DNA of 29,955 nt from Nitrospira sp. (GTDB taxonomy: Bacteria; Nitrospirota; Nitrospiria; Nitrospirales; Nitrospiraceae): positions 1 through 29,955 of the forward strand of contig JAJFBJ010000038.1 in assembly GCA_020697375.1 (NCBI GenBank). Reading direction: 5' to 3'. The notes below the pieces were generated by a model. That model had not been told where the DNA came from, made no database searches, and was given only the letters and a program-made list of their open reading frames with translations. A program made the translations under genes and the position numbers. Shown here one piece after another: positions 1 to 7,999 of this stretch (position 1 is its first letter; each line of letters starts with the position of its first letter).

Positions 1-112
1 TCCGTGTGAAGGCATCGATCAAATCTCCGTTGGCGGCGCCATAGACCACGAACATTTTATCGATGCCCTGTTCCGCCAATGTCTGGATGATGAAGTCCGC
101 GACTTTGATCAT
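1..112 (-). CDS. Thiamine-diphosphate-dependent enzyme (acetolactate-synthase-like), N-terminal fragment
   Basis: Only the first 37 codons lie in the window; the gene runs off the left edge. The peptide starts MIKVADFIIQTLAEQG and continues through VVYGAANGDLIDA. This is the usual beginning of the PYR domain of ThDP enzymes such as acetolactate synthase, benzoylformate decarboxylase and the sugar-modifying YerE type. The ATG at 112 has a clear AAAGGAG six bases upstream and lies 26 bases after the stop of the radical SAM gene, so it is the last visible gene of the sugar operon. Family membership is fairly secure from the motif. The substrate cannot be read from this fragment. In this context it could add an activated two-carbon unit to a keto-sugar or form a keto-acid precursor (inference). 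Confidence 0.75.
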   Translation of the reverse strand, partial: MIKVADFIIQTLAEQGIDKMFVVYGAANGDLIDAFTR

Positions 113-138
113 CGAAACTCCTTTCCCTTTCCTGCTTG

Positions 139-1647
139 CTAGGCTGCCGGCCTGGCTGCCGCGTCGTGATGTCGCCGGGGTACCCGGTGCCGGCACATGT
201 CCGCCACATGGGTGGCGACTCGCTCACCGAACGTCTGTTGAAGCATGGTCTGATAACGAGCGCTTCCGAAATATTCCAGAAAGGCGCGATCACGAAATGC
301 CAGCACTTGCGTCGCGGTCACTGTGTCGGTCGGCAAGGGACAGGTGTCATAGGCATGTTGTGAATAGCCGATCCATCCGGGCCCGCCTCTGTCGTCCGGC
401 AAGGCCCATCGTTTCTGTTTCGCGAGGTCGTACAGCGGGGAACCGGGATAGGCCATGGCACAGTAGAAGTTGGCCCACTCCGTGTTGAGCGTGAGAGCGA
501 GATCCAATGTTGCGCACATGCTGTCCACGCTGTCGTCGGGCAAACCGAAGATATAGTTGGCCGCCACGTGGATGCCGTACGAGCGGATCTTGTGGACGGT
601 CGCGATGATGTCACGTTCGCCGAACCGGCCTTTCTCCACGCCGTCGCGGACGTGCTGGCTGCTTGATTCAATGCCGAGACCAAGCCAGGTGAATCCCGCT
701 CGAGCGAGTTTGTCCAGCACCTCGTCCTGCACCGTGTCGACTCGAGCATAGGCCCAGATGTTGAGGCGGTATCCCCGTTCGATGATCCGGTCGCAGATCC
801 CGATTACATGGCGCCGGTTCAGCACGAACATTTCATCCGGGATTTTTATGTTGCTGATCCCATATTCCCGGACCAGCCGGTCTATTTGCCCTATCACGTT
901 GTCGGGGCTCCAGGTCCTCAGCATGGGTACGGAGAAGGGAGCGTTGATGCAGCAGAACGAGCAGGCGAAGGGGCAACCGAGGCTGGTTTGCAGCGAGGCA
1001 TAGGGACTTCGCGCATCCAGATTGCCGAAGCAATGCCAGTTGTGGGCGCGATAACGGCTCATGTCGAGAAGATCCCAGGCCTGGCCTGGCAACTCATGAT
1101 CCAGATCCCTCAGCAACGGCGCCGGCGCATTGCCGACCGGCGTCCCGTCCTCCATGTGCCATAGTCCCGGAACGTTTCGCAGAGAATGCTGAGGGGCTCG
1201 CAACGCGATGAGCAGGCCTAGAATGGTGGCCGGCCCTTCGCCCTGACAGACATAGGTATAGGGCTCTTCAAGCAGGGTGCGCTTGGGAAGAGCGGAAGCA
1301 TGGGTGCCCATCACCAGTGTGGGAATGCGGCTCAATCCGTTGAGAATCTCACACACGTTCCGACCGGCCGGCATGCATTGAGTGGATGCGGAAGGCTGCT
1401 GGCCATACATGACGAACACCGCGAGTCTCGGGGCTGTCGCCGCGATCTGTTCCGCGGTTTGCTCATGGGTCAAGCCCCGCGCTTCCGCATCGAGGATTTC
1501 GACGGAACAATTGTGTTGCCGCAGAAACGTCGCGAGTAAACCCGACCACACCGGCGGTTCAATCGCGGCGAAGTCACGGCTGAGCGCCTGATACACCTGC
1601 GCCCGACTGGGGGGGGTGACGAGCAACACATCAAGCGGCTTGGGCAC
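139..1647 (-). CDS. B12-binding domain radical SAM protein
   Basis: A protein of about 502 residues. The N-terminal third, beginning PKPLDVLLVTPPS, has the Rossmann-like character of a cobalamin-binding domain. It is followed by the radical SAM cluster motif CPFACSFC (CxxxCxxC) and a TIM-barrel region with GLGIESSS and FGLPDDS. This makes it a class of radical SAM enzyme that often performs methylations or C-C rearrangements. The open frame extends upstream to 1794, but a GTG at 1647 with GGAGG about six bases before it sits exactly at the end of the preceding aminotransferase gene, giving a 17-base overlap. I therefore prefer the GTG, which also places the B12 domain at the N terminus. The reaction is unknown. 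Its place in a sugar operon suggests it modifies a sugar or an amino-acid-derived substituent (inference). Confidence 0.85.
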   Translation of the reverse strand: MPKPLDVLLVTPPSRAQVYQALSRDFAAIEPPVWSGLLATFLRQHNCSVEILDAEARGLTHEQTAEQIAATAPRLAVFVMYGQQPSASTQCMPAGRNVCEILNGLSRIPTLVMGTHASALPKRTLLEEPYTYVCQGEGPATILGLLIALRAPQHSLRNVPGLWHMEDGTPVGNAPAPLLRDLDHELPGQAWDLLDMSRYRAHNWHCFGNLDARSPYASLQTSLGCPFACSFCCINAPFSVPMLRTWSPDNVIGQIDRLVREYGISNIKIPDEMFVLNRRHVIGICDRIIERGYRLNIWAYARVDTVQDEVLDKLARAGFTWLGLGIESSSQHVRDGVEKGRFGERDIIATVHKIRSYGIHVAANYIFGLPDDSVDSMCATLDLALTLNTEWANFYCAMAYPGSPLYDLAKQKRWALPDDRGGPGWIGYSQHAYDTCPLPTDTVTATQVLAFRDRAFLEYFGSARYQTMLQQTFGERVATHVADMCRHRVPRRHHDAAARPAA

Positions 1648-2851
1648 GGCAACCTCCAAGTTCCCTGGCAAAGGCGATCGTCCGCGAGACCCCTTCGAGG
1701 ACCTCCTCCTCATGGCCGCAAGCAGCCAGTCGAACAAATGAGGAGAAGGTATCGCCGAAGCTCCGGCCGGGCGTGACGGCGGTGTGATACTCATCGAGCA
1801 GCCGACGGCAAAAGGTCATGTCGTCGAGTCCTGTGCGGGCGATATCCACGAAAAGATAAAAGCCGGACATAGGACTTTGGCATCGCAGGAACCCCGACAG
1901 GTTGATGCGGTCATGACACGATCCGATCAAGCGGGCACAGCGCGTCCGGACCTCCCGCACATAATCATCGAGCACCGCCAAACCCGCAAGGCAACCGAGC
2001 TGGGTAAAGGCGGGAAGGCAGGAATATAACGTCGAATTGGACAGCGCCAGTTTCGCGGAGACGGCCTCGTGAGCGATGGCATACCCCGTTCGAAATCCTG
2101 GAATCGAGCAGATCTTGGAAAATGAGGACATCGTCACGACATGACCGGACCGCGCGGTCGCCAGGGTCAAACACCTGTCCTCGAATGTCAGATCGACATA
2201 GGTTTCGTCGCTCAGGAGCCAGATCCCTGCCTCCTCGCAGCGCTCGGCGACTTCGCGCAGGATGGCGGGAGCATAGACGGCGCCGGTGGGATTGTTGGCG
2301 TTGTTGAGGATGATCGCCCTTGCCCCGGCCGCGAGAGCCGTTTCAACAGCCTTGCGCGTGAGATGAAATCCATCGGCTTCAGCCAGCGGCACAGGGATGA
2401 CTTGGAGTCCAAGATGCGTCGCGGCCGCCCAATAGGAAGGAAAAGCCGGCGTAAATAATACGACCCGGTCGCCCGGGTCGCAGGTAATGTCGAGGAACTG
2501 ATGAATCAGGAGATTGGCCGGACTGATGACGACATGGGAACCAGTCAGCGCCTGGCCCGTCAAGGAGGTATAGCGAGCCGCCAGCGCGGCCCGCAATTCT
2601 TTCACACCCGCCATCGGCGCATACCCGAGGTGTTGTCCACGTAACGCCTGCATGGTCGCTTCGATAATGTGAGAGGGAGGCGCCATGCGCGGGTTGCCGA
2701 GTTCCAGGTGATAGATACGATGGCCTTGCCCTTCCAGAACCTGAGCGCGATCCATCACCTTGAACATCTCCTGGCCGATCAAGCGCTCTCCGCGCGACGA
2801 AAACGACAGCCCGGGAGAGCCCTGGGAAGATGGATCAATGCGAGGCGCCAT
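1631..2851 (-). CDS. Class I/II PLP-dependent aminotransferase
   Basis: A full-length fold-type I aminotransferase of 406 residues, close to the usual 380-410. Visible landmarks in order are LGNPRMAPP (substrate and N-terminal arm region), NNANNPTG at about 183-190, SDETYVDL at about 214-221 (PLP-ring aspartate and tyrosine), the Schiff-base lysine K246 in SSFSKICSIPGFRTGY with the phosphate-binding R254 after it, and a C-terminal FVRLA with the carboxylate-binding Arg. It probably exchanges an amino group between an amino acid and a 2-keto acid, as in the AspC/AlaT group. The start ATG shares one base with the stop of the upstream nucleotidyltransferase (TGATG), a sign of translational coupling. 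The substrate cannot be assigned from sequence alone. Confidence 0.88.
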   Translation of the reverse strand: MAPRIDPSSQGSPGLSFSSRGERLIGQEMFKVMDRAQVLEGQGHRIYHLELGNPRMAPPSHIIEATMQALRGQHLGYAPMAGVKELRAALAARYTSLTGQALTGSHVVISPANLLIHQFLDITCDPGDRVVLFTPAFPSYWAAATHLGLQVIPVPLAEADGFHLTRKAVETALAAGARAIILNNANNPTGAVYAPAILREVAERCEEAGIWLLSDETYVDLTFEDRCLTLATARSGHVVTMSSFSKICSIPGFRTGYAIAHEAVSAKLALSNSTLYSCLPAFTQLGCLAGLAVLDDYVREVRTRCARLIGSCHDRINLSGFLRCQSPMSGFYLFVDIARTGLDDMTFCRRLLDEYHTAVTPGRSFGDTFSSFVRLAACGHEEEVLEGVSRTIAFARELGGCRAQAA

Positions 2852-3612
2852 CAGGATTTCAATCCCCGTTCATGCCGGACGGACAGGGTGGTAGCGTATG
2901 TCGCCGCCTCTTGCCGGCCATCACGAAACTGTGCCAGGCGCTCCGGCGTACCGATGTCGTAAAGTAAACTGGCGGTCACGAATCCGTAGAAACCTTGTGC
3001 GGTCAAGCTTGGAAGGAGGTCCCGCTCCAGAGACCAGGGATCGTTTCGAGGGAAAAAAGACTGGACGCTACGGTCCAGAACGTACATGCCGCTGTTGTGA
3101 TAGCCCATCTTGGGCAGTCGGGGCTTTTCGACCATGGATTGGACTCGATCATCCGCGTCGAGCACGACAGCACCCGCGTCTTGCCGTTCGTCCGGCTTGG
3201 TCACCGCGATCGTCGCGCGCGCCCGTTTGAGCGCATGAAAACGCAGTAACCGGGCCGGGTCGACCTCACAGAACGAATCACCGTTCAGGAGCAGGACCGG
3301 ATTGCTGCGCGACAATTTCATGGCATTCGCCAAGGCTCCGCCTGTTCCAAGTGGAAAGGGGTCGCGGACGAACAGGGTTTCATAGGCGCCCTTGTTGTGC
3401 CGGAACCAGTCTTCGATCATGTCTCCTCGATGGCCCGTGCTGAAGATGAAGCGTCGCGCGCCATGGCGGGATAAATGCTCGACGATCAAGGCAATGAAGG
3501 GCCGGCCATGGATATCGGCCATCGGTTTCGGCCGGTCCCGGACCAAGGCTTGGAGACGGGTTCCCAGCCCTCCGCAGAGAATGATCACATCGCAATCGCC
3601 GATCCCGCTCAT
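2851..3612 (-). CDS. Sugar-1-phosphate nucleotidyltransferase, HddC/RmlA-like
   Basis: About 253 residues from the ATG at 3612. The frame is open further upstream, but that part overlaps the kinase gene and the chosen ATG begins two bases after its stop (TAAGGATG). The N terminus carries the nucleotide-binding signature GGLGTRL, followed by the RPKPM loop. LNGDSF supplies the metal-binding Asp, then come the sugar-binding region VEKPRLP and MGYHNSGMYVLD, and a terminal YDIGTPERL. This is the single-domain form typical of HddC (GDP-heptose) and of mannose- or glucose-1-phosphate transferases. It would join NTP and a sugar-1-phosphate to give an NDP-sugar. The adjacent HddA-like kinase makes a GDP-heptose-type product the best guess (inference). 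Confidence 0.85.
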   Translation of the reverse strand: MSGIGDCDVIILCGGLGTRLQALVRDRPKPMADIHGRPFIALIVEHLSRHGARRFIFSTGHRGDMIEDWFRHNKGAYETLFVRDPFPLGTGGALANAMKLSRSNPVLLLNGDSFCEVDPARLLRFHALKRARATIAVTKPDERQDAGAVVLDADDRVQSMVEKPRLPKMGYHNSGMYVLDRSVQSFFPRNDPWSLERDLLPSLTAQGFYGFVTASLLYDIGTPERLAQFRDGRQEAATYATTLSVRHERGLKS

Positions 3613-3614
3613 CC

Positions 3615-4685
3615 TTAGGCGGCCTTTCCGATGAGCCCGGCTTTCAATTGTGACGCCATGTGCGCCGAACTCCTGGCCCATACGTCGTCCAGCATGAGAT
3701 GGTCTTCCTGATAAAACACGATCTGACTGCCGAGCCCCTCGAACTTGAAAGGAACCTGCAACAAACCCGGCAAGGCATTGCGGATGCGCTCGTGGTCTTC
3801 CGGCTTCGCGAACAACAGCATGAACCCCCCGCCTCCCGCCCCAAGCAGCTTTCCGCCGAGCGCGCCCGCTCCTCTCGCCGCCCCATAGATATCGTCGATG
3901 GCCCTGGTGGTGATGCGGGACGTCAAGCGGCGTTTCACCATCCAGGCTTCATGAAGCAAAGCTCCGAAATCACTCAGATCACCCTCGCCCGTGAGAATCG
4001 AAATGCCCTCTTGCACCATGCGCAGCAGAGAGAGAAGTTCGGCCTTCCGTTGCTTCGTGCGAGCAATCTGTTCGCGGGCCACTTCGGAGGCGATCCTCGA
4101 AAATCCCGTAAAATAGAGCTGCAGGTGGTTTTGGAACGTTACAAGCCGTTCCGGCCGCATCACGATCGGGGTGTAACCGATCTCTCCGTTTTTGAAAAAG
4201 TCGACCCTGCAGAGGCCGCCTTGCGCCGACAGGACCTGGTCCTGGCAACCGACGGCTTCGCCGAGGATAGTCTGCTCGACATGAATCGCCGCCTGCGCGA
4301 GCTGAGTCTTGCTGGGCATGATGTGTTGCAGGGCGTAGAGCGTATGGAGAAGCCCCACGGTAAAGGACGAGCTGGAGCCCAGTCCCGTGCGGGCGGGCAA
4401 GTCCCCGTCATGGTGGATCTCCAGACCGTCGCTGATATTGAGATACTTCAGCACGCCGCGAACGGCAGGATGTTCGATCTCCTCATTGCTGTTCACCAGC
4501 TCGATCCGCGAATAAGCGATGCGGGTGCGATGCTCGAAAAACGGCGGCAGACGACGGCAACTGATGTAACAATACTTATCGATCGTCGTGGCCAGAACGG
4601 CCCCGCCATGCTCTCGAAACCACACGGGATAATCGGTCCCTCCGCCGAAAAATGAAATTCGAAAGGGGGTTCGGCTCATAATCAT
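3615..4685 (-). CDS. GHMP-family sugar kinase, HddA-like (heptose-7-phosphate 1-kinase group)
   Basis: A 356-residue kinase. The N-terminal RTPFRISFFGGGTDYP is the hallmark of the HddA/FGGY-unrelated GHMP sugar kinases. The ATP loop is TGLGSSSSFTVG at about residues 100-111, and the C-terminal GKLLGAGGGGFMLLF is the third GHMP motif. HddA enzymes phosphorylate D-glycero-D-manno-heptose 7-phosphate at C1. The ATG at 4685 is chosen over the GTG at 4691 because GGGAGGG lies five bases before it. It begins 30 bases after the epimerase and is immediately followed by the nucleotidyltransferase, giving a kinase plus nucleotidyltransferase activation pair. The exact sugar (heptose, fucose-like or other) is not resolved by the sequence. 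Confidence 0.87.
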   Translation of the reverse strand: MIMSRTPFRISFFGGGTDYPVWFREHGGAVLATTIDKYCYISCRRLPPFFEHRTRIAYSRIELVNSNEEIEHPAVRGVLKYLNISDGLEIHHDGDLPARTGLGSSSSFTVGLLHTLYALQHIMPSKTQLAQAAIHVEQTILGEAVGCQDQVLSAQGGLCRVDFFKNGEIGYTPIVMRPERLVTFQNHLQLYFTGFSRIASEVAREQIARTKQRKAELLSLLRMVQEGISILTGEGDLSDFGALLHEAWMVKRRLTSRITTRAIDDIYGAARGAGALGGKLLGAGGGGFMLLFAKPEDHERIRNALPGLLQVPFKFEGLGSQIVFYQEDHLMLDDVWARSSAHMASQLKAGLIGKAA

Positions 4686-4715
4686 CGCCACCCTCCCCGC
4701 CCTGGCTTCACGGCG

Positions 4716-5663
4716 TTACACATTGGCATACTGGCTTGCTTTGATGATGGTGTAACACTTGATCAACTCGCGGATCCCTCGCTCCAGCGGCCATTCCGGC
4801 TTGAACCCGGTCGCGAGCAATCGCTGGTTGGAGACGATGTAGTCCCGTTTGTCCGGGTCCTCCCCGATGGGAGCCTCGAAAGACACGAAGTGGGGCAACA
4901 AGCGTTTGATCTCCCGGCAGAGTTCAAGTTTCGACAGGTTCGCATCGTCCAGTCCCACGTTGTACGGCCGGTCTTTCATCTCTTCGAAATGATCGATCGC
5001 ATGAAGAAACGCGCGCACGACATCCCGCACGTGAATGTAGTTTCGCTTGCAATGTCCTTCGAACAGGACCAATGCGCGGTCCTGCACGGCATGCCAGACG
5101 AAATCGTTGACCAGCAAATCCATCCGCATTCTCGGTGACACGCCGAACACGGTGGCCAGCCGCAAAGTGATGGCATTGCCCCGATCCAGCACGGCCCGCT
5201 CCGCCTTCACTTTCGTCTCGCCGTAGAGGCTGATGGGGCGAAGCGCGGACTCTTCCGTGCAAGGCAGGCCGGGCTGTCCGATGCCATAGCCGCTGTTGGT
5301 CACAGGAAAGATGATCCGCTGTTGTGGAGAGGACAGTTTGCAGACGAGCCGAACCGCTTCACAGTTCACCGTGTAGGCGCCGACTCGATCGCGATCACAG
5401 AGAGGCGCGCCGACCAGGGCCGCGAGCGGGATGATGACATCCGCCCGCCGCAGCAGGTCCGTCAACAGCCGTTCATCCCTGCAATCGCCGCGGATCACTT
5501 CAAAATACTCTTCACCGCAGCAGTCCATCAGGCTGTTCTGCCGATACATGAAGTTGTCGAGGACCGTGACGTGATATCCCCGATCAAGCAGATGTTTGCT
5601 CAGCACGGCGCCGATGTAGCCGGCTCCTCCTGTCACGAGCACATGTGTCGAAGCTGGCGTCAT
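4716..5663 (-). CDS. NAD-dependent epimerase/dehydratase (extended SDR)
   Basis: A 315-residue extended short-chain dehydrogenase. VLVTGGAGYIGAVLSKHL at residues 8-25 is the NAD-binding Rossmann signature. PLAALVGAPLCDRD follows the usual position of the sugar-nucleotide epimerase loop. YGETK holds the catalytic Tyr and Lys, and RNYIHVRDVVRAF is a conserved nucleotide-sugar binding segment. Such enzymes epimerise, dehydrate or reduce NDP-sugars. It begins about 136 bases after the DegT-type gene, in a stretch where I see no convincing promoter or terminator, and ends 30 bases before the kinase. It is probably part of the same operon. The specific sugar is unknown; a 4-epimerase, 4,6-dehydratase or 4-reductase role is all possible. 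Confidence 0.88.
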   Translation of the reverse strand: MTPASTHVLVTGGAGYIGAVLSKHLLDRGYHVTVLDNFMYRQNSLMDCCGEEYFEVIRGDCRDERLLTDLLRRADVIIPLAALVGAPLCDRDRVGAYTVNCEAVRLVCKLSSPQQRIIFPVTNSGYGIGQPGLPCTEESALRPISLYGETKVKAERAVLDRGNAITLRLATVFGVSPRMRMDLLVNDFVWHAVQDRALVLFEGHCKRNYIHVRDVVRAFLHAIDHFEEMKDRPYNVGLDDANLSKLELCREIKRLLPHFVSFEAPIGEDPDKRDYIVSNQRLLATGFKPEWPLERGIRELIKCYTIIKASQYANV

Positions 5664-5799
5664 GGTCGAACAAGCCCCCTATGAATGGATGCAACAGGCG
5701 GTTGGGACGATGCAGTCATGACATGCGAACGGAGTGAGCAGATGGTCCCGGCGGAGGCAGACTGCAAGGCAAAAAATATCGTTGCTGAAAACCACCCTG

Positions 5800-6993
5800 T
5801 CATGCGGCCTCCAGAACGACGCGCGCGATGTGGTCCACATCCTGTTCATCCATGGAGGCGTGATTGGGAAGGAACAATCCGCAATGGTGAATCCGGTCGG
5901 CCACAGGAAAACTGGTTTTCCCATAGCGGTTCATCCAGAAGGGATGAAGACCGAGGTTGCCTGCGGAAAAGATGCGCGTTTCGATTCCCTCCGCCACGAG
6001 CGCGCCGACAATGCGCCTCCTCTGCCCTGCCGAGTCCGCGAGCAGACCGAATGAGATGCTTGAGGCCTTGCTGCCCTGCGGCGGACGTTGGGTATAGAAC
6101 TTTTCTCCCAGGTGGCGCTGGTACCGTCGATGGTTTTCCTGCCGGCGCCAGGTCATCCGGTCGAGTTTCCGCAATTGCTCGATGCCGATGAAGGCGTTGA
6201 GGTCGGTCGAGCGGAGATTGAAGCCATCTTCATAAAACACGAAGGGCGAATGAAAGTCGTCGATCTGATACTGCGAGATCAGTTCCTGATGCCTGTCCTG
6301 GGCGAGGTCTTTGCTCCACCCATGGCTGCGCAGCATCAGCAGGAGATCCGCAAATCGCTTGTCGCCGGTTGACACCATGCCGCCTTCGATGGTGGACATC
6401 TGATGACCGAAATAGAAGGAGAAACTCGCCATGTCGCCGAAGGCGCCGACCTTCCTTCCCCGGTACTCCGCTCCGATCGCCGCGCAGGCATCTTCGAGGA
6501 GGTAGAAACCGTAGCGATCCTTGAGAGCCAGTAGTTCATCCATGCGATGGGGGACACCGAGCACCTGTACCAAGAGGACGGTGTGGGCCTCATGGCGCTT
6601 CAACAGGTCTTCGAGGTGGTTCAGATCGAGACCGAAAGTGTCCGGATCCGCCTCGCACATGAGCGGGGTCAAACCGAATTGAATTGCCGGCGCAATGGAC
6701 GTCACCCATCCGACACTCGGCACGATCACATTGTTATTGCGTAGCCTGCCTGATCGTATCAGGGCGTAATACATCAACAGATTGGCCGATGAACCGGAAT
6801 TGCAGTTCACCGAATAGGGCCGTCCCAGCCACGTTGACCATTGCCGTTCGAAGTCCAGAGTCACCGTACCCTTCGTAAGCCGAGGGTAGGTCCGAAGCCA
6901 GTCGATCAAGCGATCGATGTCCTGTCGATCGATGGTGTCTTGTGCGAGACTCCATCGTGGGTTCAGGTCGGCGCGATGGGCATGAGGAGTCAT
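5800..6993 (-). CDS. DegT/DnrJ/EryC1/StrS-family PLP enzyme, ColD/RfbH-like 3-dehydratase variant
   Basis: A 397-residue fold-type I sugar PLP enzyme. NCNSGSSANLL at about 63-73 is the phosphate-binding region, and LLEDACAAIGAEYRGRKVGAFGD at about 165-187 carries D168, the residue that contacts the PLP ring nitrogen. The segment where aminotransferases have the Schiff-base lysine (SFxxxK..TxGEGG) reads SFYFGHQMSTIEGGM, so the position is H196. His at this place is known from ColD (GDP-4-keto-6-deoxymannose 3-dehydratase) and the E1/RfbH enzymes, which use PLP or PMP for C3 deoxygenation rather than amination. I therefore favour a 3-dehydratase over an aminotransferase. A GGAGG lies ten bases before the ATG. 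It is the first gene of the sugar operon. Confidence 0.82.
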   Translation of the reverse strand: MTPHAHRADLNPRWSLAQDTIDRQDIDRLIDWLRTYPRLTKGTVTLDFERQWSTWLGRPYSVNCNSGSSANLLMYYALIRSGRLRNNNVIVPSVGWVTSIAPAIQFGLTPLMCEADPDTFGLDLNHLEDLLKRHEAHTVLLVQVLGVPHRMDELLALKDRYGFYLLEDACAAIGAEYRGRKVGAFGDMASFSFYFGHQMSTIEGGMVSTGDKRFADLLLMLRSHGWSKDLAQDRHQELISQYQIDDFHSPFVFYEDGFNLRSTDLNAFIGIEQLRKLDRMTWRRQENHRRYQRHLGEKFYTQRPPQGSKASSISFGLLADSAGQRRRIVGALVAEGIETRIFSAGNLGLHPFWMNRYGKTSFPVADRIHHCGLFLPNHASMDEQDVDHIARVVLEAA

Positions 6994-7057
6994 GTCGTCG
7001 GTTCCTCCGCTGCTGACTATTCTCCTGCGAACGATAAGGGGTCGTCTTCAGTCAACA

Positions 7058-7073
7058 ATCAAGATATGTGCCA
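7058..7073 (-). promoter_or_regulatory. Possible sigma-54 (-24/-12) element before the sugar operon
   Basis: Read on the minus strand the site is TGGCACATATCTTGAT. The -24 half TGGCAC is perfect and the spacing is right, but the -12 half is TTGAT where TTGC(A/T) is expected, so the conserved C is lost. It would start transcription about 50 bases before the DegT-type gene. It could equally be a chance match. Confidence 0.3.
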
Positions 7074-7179
7074 CTGCTGAATCGTCGGTAGCCGGCGATT
7101 TGGCGGGTGTTTGAGGCTCTACGAAGAAAATTCAGGCGGGACCGGGCAGGAATTTCCCAGTCACCGGCAACAGCTGCAG

Positions 7180-7887
7180 CTAGGTAGATTCGAGCAATTG
7201 TTTCTGAAGAACGAAGGATTCGAGCGCTTTTTGCACTGATCCTCCCCATCCACGGTATTCGATGGCTTCCTTTCCATCAAAACGGAATTCAAGACCCAGT
7301 TGGCTCGCGCCGGTCCTTTTCGACACGTTTCTGACCACTCCCGCCAGATTACTGACGTGCCCGACGCCCACGAGCTCGAATTCCATCCGCAAGACCATGC
7401 CTGGCGAAATATCCTGAACCGGCCGCTGAATGAGCACAGCGCAGCTGGATGTGCTCATATCCGTCAACAGTCCGCCGATCGGCTCCATTGCGTGGATTCC
7501 AGCTGCAGGTCCTCCGTCGCATCGCCTGAGGACGATCGGTTCATGCGCCGGCACCCGACAGTGCTTGCGGAGGGGCGCGGTTTCCAACGCAACGGGAAAG
7601 GCGAGCAAGAGAAATGGAAAGGGCTGCATGTGCGTGCTCAGCACTTCGCTCGCGAACCCGATCATCTTCCCATCGTAGATGTATCGCGATAGGCAGATGG
7701 TTCCGACATTCCAGGAGACCGGATGACCGAGATGAAACGGCCATTCACAAATGAGCCATGCCTCCTCCTTCCAGCCTAGAAACGAAGAACCGTACTGCGC
7801 GCCTGTCTTGTCAGCGGGCGAACTCAGTTGGAACGAGAGTCCCACCGTAAGAAACGATGAAGGACGAGGCAGATCCTGCTCAGTCAT
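7180..7887 (-). CDS. PilZ-domain protein, YcgR-like flagellar brake candidate
   Basis: A 235-residue soluble protein in two parts. Residues about 10-105 resemble the YcgR N-terminal beta domain (LGWKEEAW, GHPVSW). Residues about 106-230 form a PilZ domain opened by RKHCR (R107 to R111, the RxxxR c-di-GMP motif). The second binding motif, normally [D/N]xSxxG, reads D143-M-S-T-S-S148, with Ser in place of Gly. YcgR proteins bind c-di-GMP and slow the flagellar motor. The neighbouring HD-GYP gene and the flagellar cluster support that role here. GGAGAG lies four to five bases before the ATG. It is transcribed away from the HD-GYP gene, across a 220-base divergent region. Confidence 0.78.
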   Translation of the reverse strand: MTEQDLPRPSSFLTVGLSFQLSSPADKTGAQYGSSFLGWKEEAWLICEWPFHLGHPVSWNVGTICLSRYIYDGKMIGFASEVLSTHMQPFPFLLLAFPVALETAPLRKHCRVPAHEPIVLRRCDGGPAAGIHAMEPIGGLLTDMSTSSCAVLIQRPVQDISPGMVLRMEFELVGVGHVSNLAGVVRNVSKRTGASQLGLEFRFDGKEAIEYRGWGGSVQKALESFVLQKQLLEST

Positions 7888-7999
7888 GATGCTCTCCGGA
7901 ATACTGCAACAGGCGACAAACTGCTTTGATCAGCGGGCATCGGCGCGCCACCGGGTAAGTACATCACGCCGGACCTCCGCTCGGCTCCGACCCGGCTAC

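Noticed and set aside
1648..1794. Upstream extension of the radical SAM open frame
   Set aside because: It lies inside the aminotransferase gene in another frame; the GTG at 1647 with GGAGG fits better.
3660..4655. 331-codon plus-strand frame opposite the sugar kinase
   Set aside because: The minus-strand kinase has all three GHMP motifs; the opposite frame has none.
5664..5799. Search for a promoter or small gene between the epimerase and the DegT-type gene
   Set aside because: I saw no convincing -35/-10, sigma-28 or sigma-54 pair, no terminator and no coding frame with a ribosome site; read-through from the upstream gene is the simplest view.
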